Shown: piece after piece, positions 6,821 to 13,713 of the stretch
Layout of the letters: each line of letters opens with the position of its first letter
How positions within the stretch are numbered: the first letter of the stretch is position 1
Assembly (NCBI GenBank): GCA_036378475.1
Contig: DASUWJ010000066.1
Coordinates: 1-22,909, forward strand
Source of the DNA: 13-2-20CM-68-14 sp036378475
GTDB taxonomy: Bacteria; Actinomycetota; Thermoleophilia; Gaiellales; Gaiellaceae
Reading direction: 5' to 3'
DNA length: 22,909 nucleotides
Position numbers and translations under genes: made by a program
The notes under the pieces: generated by a model
Told to the model about the DNA's origin: nothing
Seen by the model: the letters and a program-made list of their open reading frames with translations, nothing else
Databases searched by the model: none

Positions 6821-7170
6821 GCTCGTTCTCCCCTTGTCTGACTGAACGTCGTTATGGCCTGCGCCCAAGCGGTCTAAACCGGCAGGAGCACCTCTCCCCA
6901 TCGGCGATTCGCTCCTAGCTCTCTTGCGCTCGCTGCGGGCCTGCGCGCCCCGCCAACGAAGCAGCGTCGATCGGGTTCTCGAGCTTTGCGAGCGAGTTCG
7001 TCGCCAGCTTCTTCGAGGCCGCGTCTAGATCGTCGGCGCGCGGGCGAGCTGCTCGAGGGCCATGAAGCCGAGGCCGCCGAGCGCTTCGAGACCTACCTCA
7101 GTGCGACGACTCGCGCGACGACTGGCGCGCAGAGCGGCTGAGTGGCATGGTTGAGCGATTCTCCGCTTGT

Positions 7171-7212
7171 TTCCCAAGCTGAAGGTCGCGGGTTCGATCC
7201 CCGTCGTCCGCT
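7171..7212 (+). repeat. Partial tRNA-Gly copy, likely attachment-site scar
   Basis: These 42 bases match 6520-6561 of tRNA-Gly at 41 positions, from the anticodon loop to the discriminator base, and stop matching exactly at the end of the tRNA. The 5' half differs: the bases before the loop (CTTGT) cannot pair with GCTGA, so no anticodon stem forms. Duplication of a tRNA 3' half is the usual footprint of integrase-mediated insertion. Confidence 0.7.
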
Positions 7213-7256
7213 TCGGTGGCTGCGAGTCCTTCCTGGTCGGTCGTGCGCCGAACGCG

Positions 7257-7292
7257 GCGCGCTTCCGAATCCGGACCGAGAAGGGCGCTTTT
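7257..7292 (+). terminator. Terminator-like hairpin after the tRNA fragment
   Basis: GCGCGCTTC (7257-7265) pairs with GAAGGGCGC (7280-7288) with one mismatch, and TTTT follows at 7289-7292. Confidence 0.4.
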
Positions 7293-7399
7293 CTGAGTGG
7301 CAGCTCGCCCCGGCACCCTCGACCGCTGTGATCGCCGGCGTCTCAACTGGATCGTGCGCGCCGCGGCGGTGATGCGAGGCCATCGCCCGGCGCCTGTCG

Positions 7400-7996
7400 A
7401 TGCTTGAGACGAAGCGACTCATCCTCGAGCCCTGGCACGAGCGGCACCGCCTCGACTTCCAGCGAATGTGTCGCCTGCCCGAGGTGATGCGCTTCATCGG
7501 TCCGGGCGAGCCCTGGGAGGAGCAGCAGGCAAACGAGATGTTCGAGCGCGCGCGGTCGCACTGGGCCGAACACGGCTTCGGCTGGCACGCAGCGATCGAA
7601 CGCAAGAGCGGCACGTGGGTCGGGCTGATCAACCTCAACTACCTCGGCCCCGGGCTCGAGGGCCTCGGGGCGGACGAGGTCGAGATCGGCTGGTGGGTGA
7701 CGCCCGCCCTTTGGGGCCGGGGCTATGCGAGCGAAGGCGCAGCCTGCCTTCGAGACGAAGGGTTCGGAAGGCTAGGGCTCGAACGGATCATCGCGCGCCT
7801 GCAACCTGCAAACCTCGCCTCCGCGCGCGTGGCCGAGAAGATCGGAATGAACCTCGAGCGCGAGGCCCGAGGACGGACCGGCGAGCGGCTACAGATCTAC
7901 GCGCTCGGCCGCCCAGGCCCGAATGCCGGCGAACCCTCGAAGCAGGCCTCGGGGATCCGCGATCCCGAGCTACCAGCCGACGCGCGTCGGCTCTGA
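7400..7996 (+). CDS. GNAT N-acetyltransferase (RimJ/RimL-like)
   Basis: It transfers an acetyl group from acetyl-CoA to an amine of a protein or small molecule. The start LETKRLILEPW is typical of the Acetyltransf_3 group. EIGWWV and then WGRGYASEGA (about 105-114) form the acetyl-CoA pyrophosphate loop, and PANLASARVAEKIGM (136-150) is the classic motif B helix. Length is 198; the last 35 residues are low-complexity and probably dispensable. ATG 7400 has no clear ribosome site or -10 box. The 3' end overlaps the convergent coiled-coil gene by 27 bp. It lies just beyond the tRNA-fragment scar, so it may be accessory. Substrate unknown. Confidence 0.9.
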   Translation: MLETKRLILEPWHERHRLDFQRMCRLPEVMRFIGPGEPWEEQQANEMFERARSHWAEHGFGWHAAIERKSGTWVGLINLNYLGPGLEGLGADEVEIGWWVTPALWGRGYASEGAACLRDEGFGRLGLERIIARLQPANLASARVAEKIGMNLEREARGRTGERLQIYALGRPGPNAGEPSKQASGIRDPELPADARRL

Positions 7997-8461
7997 ATCG
8001 GGGTCGGCCAGGAGAATGACCGGCTCGGCCTGCGGGCGCGAGGGCCAGGCCGCCTCGGCGGCTCCGTGGCGGAGGTTCTGCGTCAGGTCGCTCAGGTCGG
8101 CCTCGAGCTCCACTCGCTGACGCTCCTTGCTCTCGACTTCCCGCCGCAGCCGCTCGATCAGCCGGTTCGCCTCGGCGAGCCGCGTCTGCAGTTCGTGCTC
8201 ACGGACATGCTCGGTCTGGTTCTTGGTCTCGAGTTCGGTGGTCAGCCGGCCCAGATCCCGCTCGGCAATCTTCGCGCGCTGGCGGGCATGGGCAAGCGCA
8301 GCCGCGAGATCGACGCTCTCCTGTTCGAAGTGCTGGCGACGGCTGAGCTCGCGGGCGAGCTCCTGCTGGGTTCGGAAGAGCGACTTCGCGAGCGAGTCCA
8401 CCTCCGTCGCGAGCCCCCGCAGTTCGATGGCCAGATTGCGGCTGGTGGGGTTGTTCGCCAT
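7970..8461 (-). CDS. Coiled-coil protein of unknown function
   Basis: This 163-residue protein has no recognised domain. From about residue 10 to 125 it is an almost unbroken heptad-rich, Gln/Glu/Arg/Leu-rich helix (for example LAKSLFRTQQELARELSRR and ANRLIERLRREVESKE), with no proline or glycine, so a long coiled coil is expected. No signal peptide or membrane segment is visible. The start is ATG 8461, with only a G-rich stretch upstream. It follows the HIT gene by 99 bases on the same strand and may share its transcript. A structural or scaffold role would be a guess. Confidence 0.75.
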   Translation of the reverse strand: MANNPTSRNLAIELRGLATEVDSLAKSLFRTQQELARELSRRQHFEQESVDLAAALAHARQRAKIAERDLGRLTTELETKNQTEHVREHELQTRLAEANRLIERLRREVESKERQRVELEADLSDLTQNLRHGAAEAAWPSRPQAEPVILLADPDSEPTRVGW

Positions 8462-8560
8462 TTGAGCCCCCCATTTGACGCTCGCCGCCGGTGTCCTGCC
8501 CTTTGCGATCGAGCCGGGCCGCGCGGGACAAAGCGCCCGCCACGGCGTCGCAGGGCAGGC

Positions 8561-9043
8561 TCAGCGGGGCCAGGCGCCGGCGAGCCTCGTACGTGTTTCC
8601 GTCAGATGCTCGGGCAGCACCTTGACGTCCGCGAGGACGGGCATGAAGTTCGTATCGCCGGCCCAGCGGGGCACGACATGGAGGTGAACGTGGTCGACGA
8701 CGCCCGCGCCCGCGATCCGGCCCAGGTTCCAGCCGAGGTTGTAGCCCTGGGGCCCGTAGGCCGCGGCCAACGCGCCGAGGCCCTGGGCGGCGAGGCGGTG
8801 GAGCTCGAGGGCCTCCTCGTCAGCGAGCTCGCCGAACTCGCCGATGTGTCGGTAGGGCGCGATCAGAAGGTGACCGGAGGAGTAGGGGAACTTGTTCAAA
8901 AGCACGATGGCCCGCTCGCCGCGTTGGACGACGAGTCCCTCCTCGTCGGAGCTCTCGGAGGCCAGGCAGAAAAAGCAGCCAGGCAGCTCGTCGGCGTGCT
9001 CGATGTACTCGAGCCGCCACGGCGCCCAGAGCTGCTTCGCCAC
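8561..9043 (-). CDS. HIT family nucleotide hydrolase/phosphorylase
   Basis: Histidine-triad proteins act on nucleotide phosphates such as Ap4A or AMP-linked amines. The 160-residue protein starts LWAPWRLEYI, then has a CFFC pair (C23, C26), matching the actinobacterial HIT/Ap4A-phosphorylase-like group with an N-terminal zinc-binding Cys pair. NKFPYSSGHLLIAPYRH follows, and the histidine triad DHVHLHVVPRW (H118, H120, H122) is intact. GTG 9043 is chosen because TAGGGT lies 7 bases upstream and the conserved N-terminus begins there; the longer frame upstream has unrelated composition. It sits between an MFS gene and a coiled-coil gene on the same strand. Substrate unknown. Confidence 0.92.
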   Translation of the reverse strand: MAKQLWAPWRLEYIEHADELPGCFFCLASESSDEEGLVVQRGERAIVLLNKFPYSSGHLLIAPYRHIGEFGELADEEALELHRLAAQGLGALAAAYGPQGYNLGWNLGRIAGAGVVDHVHLHVVPRWAGDTNFMPVLADVKVLPEHLTETRTRLAGAWPR

Positions 9044-9050
9044 GGCCGGG

Positions 9051-9056
9051 ACCCTA
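9051..9056 (-). promoter_or_regulatory. Leaderless -10 box of the HIT gene
   Basis: TAGGGT on the minus strand ends 7 bases before GTG 9043, matching the TANNNT spacing seen at other leaderless starts here. Confidence 0.45.
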
Positions 9057-9144
9057 CCGCGCAGCCCTGGCGGGCCCGTCGGCCCTCCGGCGCTCTCCGC
9101 GAGCGCCGCGCAAGCCGCTCTCGGAGTGTCCGCGCTCTCGCGAA

Positions 9145-10416
9145 TCAGCGCATGGGCTCGGGCGCCAGCTCGCCGCGCACGGTGCCAGGTGTCAGCCACG
9201 CGCCGCGCGGCAGCCGTCGCTCGAGCAGGAGCGCCCAGCTTGCCCCGACAAGGTTCGCGCCGGCCGCGAGCGGCCAGAGCGCGTAGGGATCGTGTTGGAG
9301 AATGAAGCCCCCGACGGCGGGGCCGACGATCCAGCCGACCTGCCAGGACTGGCTCGAGAACGCCATGTAGCGCCCGATTAGCCGCGCCGGCGCGAGCTCG
9401 GCCGCGAGCGGTACGTGAATCGTGCCGTGCAGGCACTCGCCGATCCCAAACAGCACCGCCGCCACGGCGAGGACTGCCGTCGCCGCTCCTCCCATCAGCC
9501 AGTAGCCGCCGCCGGCGACGACCATCATCACGGCCGCCCAAAGCACACCCATCAGGGCCAGCCCTTGCATCCGGCGTCTCCCTTCGGCCAGCTTGGCCAC
9601 GGGTAGCTGAGCGAGTACGACGACGAGGGCGTCGACCGACCAGATGATCCCGATCCCTAACTCACTGACGTGGGCCTGGTTTTTCGCGAACGGCGGCAGC
9701 AGCTCGACGAACACCGCCATCGCCGCGCCCATGAAGAGCGCGTTCAGGAGCACGTAGCTGACGAACGGACGGTCTCGAAGCACCTGCGCGTAGCTGCCCT
9801 CGAGCCGCTCGGGATCGAGCTCCGGCGAGCGGAGGCGGCTGAGCACGAGCAGGTAGCCGAGGAAGGTGCCGGCGTCGAGCAGAAAGAGGACCGTGAACGT
9901 GGTCGGGTGGGCGGTCGAGGCGATGACCCCGCCGCTCAGCCCACCCAGCGCGACGCCCAGGTTCATCGTCACCCGCTGCAGCGCGAAGGCGGAGTGGCGC
10001 CGTCTCGGTGGGGTCAGGCCGTTGACGAGCGTCGATTGGCTTGGCCAGAAGGCACCGCTGCCGGCGCCCAGTGCGGCGCTCAGGGCGAAGGCGTGCCAGG
10101 CCTCGCGGATCAGGGGAAAGAGGGCGATTGCGGCGCTCATCACGCAGAGCGCGGCCATCAAGACGCGGCGCGGCCCGATCCGGCCCGAGAGCGAACCCGC
10201 GACGAACCCGGTCACGAGCGCGGCCGCAGAGTTCGCGGCGGCGATCAGACCGGCGAGCCCCAGCGACACCCCACGCACGTTGTGCAGGTAGATGATCAGG
10301 AACGGCAGCACGAGGCCGTTCCCGAACGAGTTCAGGAGACCGCCGCCCTGCAGGATCCAGACCGCTTGCGGCAGCCGTGGATCGAGGGAGCGGATATAGG
10401 AGCCGAGGCAAGCCAC
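9145..10416 (-). CDS. Major facilitator superfamily transporter
   Basis: A secondary transporter of 423 residues with about 12 membrane helices. The first is LLNSFGNGLVLPFLIIYL. The motif-A loop after helix 2 appears as GSLSGRIGPRRVLM, and AFWPSQSTLVNGL lies near helix 4. A second, degenerate motif-A copy (AKLAEGRRRMQ) marks the C-terminal half. This pattern fits drug/metabolite exporters of the MFS-1 type. GTG 10416 is preferred because TACCTT lies 6 bases upstream; the frame stays open far upstream but its composition there is unlike protein. The HIT gene follows after 101 bases. Cargo cannot be predicted. Confidence 0.9.
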   Translation of the reverse strand: MACLGSYIRSLDPRLPQAVWILQGGGLLNSFGNGLVLPFLIIYLHNVRGVSLGLAGLIAAANSAAALVTGFVAGSLSGRIGPRRVLMAALCVMSAAIALFPLIREAWHAFALSAALGAGSGAFWPSQSTLVNGLTPPRRRHSAFALQRVTMNLGVALGGLSGGVIASTAHPTTFTVLFLLDAGTFLGYLLVLSRLRSPELDPERLEGSYAQVLRDRPFVSYVLLNALFMGAAMAVFVELLPPFAKNQAHVSELGIGIIWSVDALVVVLAQLPVAKLAEGRRRMQGLALMGVLWAAVMMVVAGGGYWLMGGAATAVLAVAAVLFGIGECLHGTIHVPLAAELAPARLIGRYMAFSSQSWQVGWIVGPAVGGFILQHDPYALWPLAAGANLVGASWALLLERRLPRGAWLTPGTVRGELAPEPMR

Positions 10417-10422
10417 GCCGCG

Positions 10423-10428
10423 AAGGTA
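10423..10428 (-). promoter_or_regulatory. Leaderless -10 box of the MFS gene
   Basis: TACCTT on the minus strand ends 6 bases before GTG 10416 and supports that start over longer alternatives. Confidence 0.4.
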
Positions 10429-10774
10429 GACGACGAACGACCGCTCCTTCCATCGGTCTGCCTTGGCGGGTACGTCCGGGAACGAAAGGCCAGGCCGATG
10501 GTGCGAGGCCTTGGGGGACCCCGTGTTGCGGGACGCAGAACGCCCACGGTCGCGTACCCACTGGTTGAGGCTCGCTAGCAGGCGCCCCGACGGGACGGGC
10601 GGACTGCTCCGCGGGTCCGTCCTGCTCTGTCTCCTGGCGGGAGCCGGATCGCTAACCGGCGGCTGGGACGGCCGCGACCTACCTGCAAATCCCCGCGTGC
10701 CTCGAGTCCTGGGCCGGGTCCCGAAATTCCCTGAGCGGCGGCATATCGGGCGCCGCGTCATCCGTAGCAGCCGA
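10429..10774. other. Intergenic region between MFS and GFA-like genes
   Basis: About 350 bases without a supported gene. The only clear structure is a hairpin at 10593-10622 (GGACGG with CCGTCC outside, GCGGA with TCCGC inside, loop CTGC), which lacks a T-run. It could end the GFA-like transcript or be neutral. Confidence 0.4.
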
Positions 10775-11179
10775 TCAGGACCAGGGATAGGTGGCGTGTT
10801 GAGGAAGGTCGTCGAGGATCTCGTACCAGGGAGCCTTCGACCCGACGAACATGTGCGCGGTCGGCCTGAGCGTTGGCTCGTCGATGAGTGACCCGTACGG
10901 AACGCGGACGTACGCGCGGTCGTGGTGGTGCACAGTCCAGTAGAGGAGCGACCAGCACTCACCGCATCGCATTGCGTGTGCGGCCTCGGCATCGCCATCG
11001 ATCAGCAGCGAATCCGCCCCCTTCGTGACGCTCAGCTTCTCGGGTTCGATCTCGCCCCACGGCAGGAAGGCCGAGCCTGTCATCGCGCGGCAGTTAGAGC
11101 AGTGGCAGTTGTAGGCGACGACGAACTCGTCCGCGACTTCATAGCCGACGGCATTGCACGCGCAACGCCCCCTAAGCAT
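10775..11179 (-). CDS. GFA/CENP-V family zinc protein
   Basis: This family includes S-(hydroxymethyl)glutathione synthase (Gfa) and the CENP-V domain; most bacterial members have no proven reaction. The 134-residue protein begins RGRCACNAVGYEV (C6, C8 of a C-x-C pair), then has NCHCSNCRAMTGS, with three cysteines, and RCGEC. Together these are the expected zinc ligands of the Mss4-like fold. A second CHxC-type site is present, as in the family. ATG 11179 has TAGATT 6 bases upstream, so it is probably leaderless. It stands alone between the MFS gene and tRNA-Arg. An actinobacterium is unlikely to use glutathione widely, so a formaldehyde role should not be assumed. Confidence 0.88.
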   Translation of the reverse strand: MLRGRCACNAVGYEVADEFVVAYNCHCSNCRAMTGSAFLPWGEIEPEKLSVTKGADSLLIDGDAEAAHAMRCGECWSLLYWTVHHHDRAYVRVPYGSLIDEPTLRPTAHMFVGSKAPWYEILDDLPQHATYPWS

Positions 11180-11185
11180 GAGGAG

Positions 11186-11191
11186 AATCTA
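11186..11191 (-). promoter_or_regulatory. Leaderless -10 box of the GFA-like gene
   Basis: TAGATT on the minus strand ends 6 bases before ATG 11179. The spacer CTCCTC has no ribosome-site character. Confidence 0.5.
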
Positions 11192-11348
11192 TCGGCGTCG
11201 GCTGAACGAGCGTGCGCTCGCTCGAGCGCGAGTCGCACGCGATTCGGCGAGATCCCGCAGGCCGCACGGAAACGGCACCGGGTGTGCATCGCGATATCTC
11301 CGGCAGGCCTGACCCCGCGCGATGGCGCCTCGCTGGCGAGAGTCTCGA

Positions 11349-11421
11349 TGCGCCTGGCAGGAATCGAACCTGCGACCTCGCGCTCCGGAGGCGCGCGCTC
11401 TATCCCCTGAGCTACAGGCGC
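11349..11421 (-). tRNA. tRNA-Arg (anticodon CCG)
   Basis: On the minus strand the acceptor GCGCCTG pairs with CAGGCGC, the D arm is GCTC/GAGC, the anticodon stem CGCGC/GCGCG carries loop CTCCGGA (anticodon CCG, codon CGG), and the T arm is GCAGG-TTCGATT-CCTGC. The discriminator is A. CCA is not encoded, unlike the tRNA-Gly gene in this window. Confidence 0.97.
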
Positions 11422-11429
11422 GACGTGTC

Positions 11430-11436
11430 TAGTGTA
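11430..11436. promoter_or_regulatory. Bidirectional -10 element, tRNA-Arg / epimerase
   Basis: The heptamer TAGTGTA reads TAGTGT on the plus strand (11430-11435), 6 bases before GTG 11442, and TACACT on the minus strand (11436-11431), 9 bases before the tRNA 5' end. The geometry is the same as TACGATA at 2615-2621. Confidence 0.55.
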
Positions 11437-11441
11437 TCGGC

Positions 11442-12491
11442 GTGGAGCTCGAGGCCCGTGCTCGGACGCTGCAGCTGGCCGAGACCTTCACGATCGCGCG
11501 CGGCTCCGCGGACGAGACCGAGGCGATCGAGGTCGAGCTCAGGCATCAGGGCGTCACCGGCCTCGGTGAGGGCACGCCGATCGACCGCTACGACGAGGAT
11601 GCCGCCTCCGGACTGGAGTTCCTACAGGATGCGGCGGCCGCGCTCGGCGACGATCCCTTCGCCCTCGACGAGCTCGCCTCGAGGCTGCCCGCCACCCCGC
11701 ACACCCAGGCGGCGCGAGCGGCGCTCGACCACGCGCTCCACGATCTCTGCGGCAAGCTGGTCGGCTTGCCGGTCTGGCGGCTGCTCGGCCTGCGGCAACA
11801 GGGGCCACCGACTTCCTGGACGGTGTGGCTCGGCGATCCCGACGAGATGGCACGCCGGGCCGAACAGGCCGCCTCCCGCTTTGTGCGCCTGAAGCTCAAG
11901 CTCGGGGGCGGCGACGGACTCGACGTCGAGCGAGTCCGCGCCGTCCGCTCCGTGACCGCGCTGCCGCTCCAGATCGATGTCAACGAAGGCTGGACGCCCG
12001 AGGAGGCACTCGATTCGCTGCCGCGGCTGGCCGGCCTTGGTGTCGAGTACTGCGAGCAGCCGCTCGAGGCGGGCGACCCCGCGGCCGCGAGGGTCAGGCA
12101 GAGCTCGCCGATCCCGATCTACGTCGACGAGGACTGCCACACGCTCGCCGACGTCGCGGCCTGTGCCGAGCGCGCGGACGGGATCAACATCAAGCTCTCG
12201 AAATCGGGCGGCATCCGCGAGGCCGTTCGCATGGCTCACGCCGCCCGCGCCCTCGGGCTTGGGGTCATGCTCGGCTGCATGGCCGAGTCGGGCCTCGGCA
12301 TCTCCGCCGGCGCCCAGATCGCGAGCCTGTGCGATTTCGTCGACCTCGACGGCAATCTGCTCCTACTGGAGGATCCGTGGCCCGGCGTGGAGCTCCACGA
12401 CGGCTGCCAACTGGCGCCGGACCGGCCCGGACTCGGGGTCAGCCGGGCGGCGGCCGGGCAAGCTTGGGGCGAGCGTGGCGCACCGCGGTAG
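11442..12491 (+). CDS. Enolase-superfamily dipeptide / N-acyl-Glu epimerase (DgcA-like)
   Basis: It belongs to the muconate-lactonizing/L-Ala-D/L-Glu epimerase branch, which racemises a C-alpha by a two-lysine mechanism with Mg2+. The full set is present: K151-x-K153 on one side, metal ligands D179, E205 and D229, and K254 in IKLSKSGG on the other. A late DLD motif (301-303) is the D-x-D that in dipeptide epimerases holds the substrate amino group. Length 349 is normal. GTG 11442 has TAGTGT 6 bases upstream. The DUF1611 gene follows after 45 bases. That pairing matches DgcA/DgcN of the D-glutamate route, in which the epimerase acts on N-acetyl-Glu; a murein Ala-Glu epimerase role is the main alternative and is favoured by D-x-D. 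Confidence 0.9.
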   Translation: MELEARARTLQLAETFTIARGSADETEAIEVELRHQGVTGLGEGTPIDRYDEDAASGLEFLQDAAAALGDDPFALDELASRLPATPHTQAARAALDHALHDLCGKLVGLPVWRLLGLRQQGPPTSWTVWLGDPDEMARRAEQAASRFVRLKLKLGGGDGLDVERVRAVRSVTALPLQIDVNEGWTPEEALDSLPRLAGLGVEYCEQPLEAGDPAAARVRQSSPIPIYVDEDCHTLADVAACAERADGINIKLSKSGGIREAVRMAHAARALGLGVMLGCMAESGLGISAGAQIASLCDFVDLDGNLLLLEDPWPGVELHDGCQLAPDRPGLGVSRAAAGQAWGERGAPR

Positions 12492-12536
12492 CGCCCGACG
12501 AGGCGCGGTCTGGACCGCGCCACCGGGCCGGAGCCT

Positions 12537-13610
12537 GTGAGGCCGGACCCAACAAAGCGCTACCTGATCCTGGCCGAGGGCCGCTCGGGCGACCCCCACT
12601 ACGGCAAGACCGCACGCGGGGTGATCCGCTACTCGCCCCACCCGACGGTTGCACTGCTCGACTCGGAGCGAGCGGGGGAGCTGCACGAAGGGATTCCCGT
12701 CGTCGGGTCGGTCAAGGACGCGCTCTGCTTCAATCCGACGACGGCGCTCGTCGGCGTGGCTACGCAGGGCGGTCGCTTCCCGCCGGCGTGGCGCGAGCTC
12801 CTGCGGGCCAGCATCGCGCAGGGGCTCGACGTCGAGAACGGCCTGCACGAGTTTTTGACCGACGACCCGGAGCTCGTCGAGCTGGCCGCGCGCCACGGCG
12901 TCGAGCTGCACGACCTCCGCAAGCCCCCCGGAGACCTGAACGTGCCGACGGGAGCGAACCTGGAGCTAGACGCCCGAGTCGTCTTGACCGTCGGCTCCGA
13001 CTGCGCGATCGGGAAGATGACGGTCGCGCTCGAACTCGACCGTGAGGCTACGCGGCGGGGCTTGCACTCCGTCTTCGTCCCGACGGGTCAGACAGGGATC
13101 GCGATCGCGGGCTGGGGCATCTCGGTCGATGCGGTCGTCTCCGACTTCCTCGCGGGTGCCGCCGAGCGGCTCGTCGTGGAGGGCGCCCTGCACGGCGACC
13201 TGCTTTGGGTGGAAGGTCAAGGCGCGCTCCTGCATCCGGCGTACTCCGGTGTCACGCTCGGGCTGATCCACGGTAGCGCGCCGCACCTCTACATCCTCTG
13301 CCACCGGGCGGGTGCCAGAGCGATCGAGGGCTATCGCGAGCACGCGCTGCCCGGTCTCGGCGATCTGGTCGCGCTGCACGAGCGCATCTCGCTGCCCGCG
13401 CGCCCGGCGCGGGTCGCCTGCCTCGCGCTGAACACCGCCGGGCTCGACGAACCGGATGCGCGTGCGGCGGTCGCGGCTGCCGAGAGCGAGACCGTCCTGC
13501 CAGCGGACGATCCCGTCCGCTTCGGTGCCGGCAAGCTGCTCGACGCCGTCCTCGCCGCCTTGCCGGCGGCGGTGGCAATCACCTCCGCAGCTAGTGCTCG
13601 CAGCGCCTAA
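12537..13610 (+). CDS. DUF1611 protein, DgcN-like (D-glutamate N-acetyltransferase family)
   Basis: The 357-residue protein has the DUF1611 two-domain build: an N-terminal Rossmann-like part (RYLILAEGRSGDPHYGKTARG) and a C-terminal P-loop domain with GSDCAIGKMT at about 153-162, followed by VFVPTGQTGIAIAGWGISVD and ILCHRAG. DgcN of this family is reported to acetylate D-glutamate, feeding N-acetyl-D-Glu to the DgcA racemase, so the pair would convert D-Glu to N-acetyl-L-Glu. That function is transferred by family and neighbourhood only. GTG 12537 has GGAG 4 bases upstream. It likely shares a transcript with the epimerase. No deacetylase gene lies nearby. Confidence 0.87.
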   Translation: MRPDPTKRYLILAEGRSGDPHYGKTARGVIRYSPHPTVALLDSERAGELHEGIPVVGSVKDALCFNPTTALVGVATQGGRFPPAWRELLRASIAQGLDVENGLHEFLTDDPELVELAARHGVELHDLRKPPGDLNVPTGANLELDARVVLTVGSDCAIGKMTVALELDREATRRGLHSVFVPTGQTGIAIAGWGISVDAVVSDFLAGAAERLVVEGALHGDLLWVEGQGALLHPAYSGVTLGLIHGSAPHLYILCHRAGARAIEGYREHALPGLGDLVALHERISLPARPARVACLALNTAGLDEPDARAAVAAAESETVLPADDPVRFGAGKLLDAVLAALPAAVAITSAASARSA

Positions 13611-13713
13611 GGAGTAGGGCCCCCCGCCCCGGAAGATAGGTCCGGTGACCTACGCGCTCCGGGGTGAGGCGTGGCAACCTGTACGCGGGCCGAGGCATGG
13701 AAAGGGTGAGCAT

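Larger units (their letters stand above)
6615..7399. other. Gene-poor region between tRNA-Gly and the acetyltransferase
   Basis: No intact gene is supported. It holds the 40-bp tandem repeat, a partial tRNA-Gly copy, a terminator-like hairpin (7257-7292), and traces of coding-like sequence. Near 7035-7135 one frame reads GELLEGHEAEAAERFETYLS, resembling a helical C-terminus, while the preceding 6950-7025 reads well only in another frame (GFSSFASEFVASFFEAA). This suggests a frameshifted gene remnant that I cannot name. Confidence 0.5.

Noticed and set aside
6515..6901. Minus-strand frame ending in TGIEPATLSLGS
   Set aside because: This is the well-known false protein made by reading a tRNA gene backwards; it covers the tRNA-Gly gene.
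7118..7212. A second intact tRNA gene
   Set aside because: The 3' half is perfect but the anticodon stem cannot form (CTTGT against GCTGA) and the acceptor 5' strand has a mismatch, so it is a fragment.
7098..7346. Minus-strand frame with GDRTRDLQLGK
   Set aside because: It is another antisense-tRNA artefact, over the partial tRNA copy.
9044..9541. N-terminal extension of the HIT protein
   Set aside because: The extension overlaps the MFS gene out of frame and lacks protein-like composition; the conserved start is at 9043.
10593..10622. Rho-independent terminator
   Set aside because: The hairpin is strong but no T-run follows on either strand, so it is only noted in the gap.
10417..10998. 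N-terminal extension of the MFS protein by 194 residues
   Set aside because: It is Ser/Arg/Pro-rich, overlaps the GFA-like gene, and the -10 box supports GTG 10416.
11349..11421. Protein frame with NRTCDLALRRRALYPLSYR over the tRNA-Arg gene
   Set aside because: It is a tRNA read in the wrong sense, a familiar artefact.
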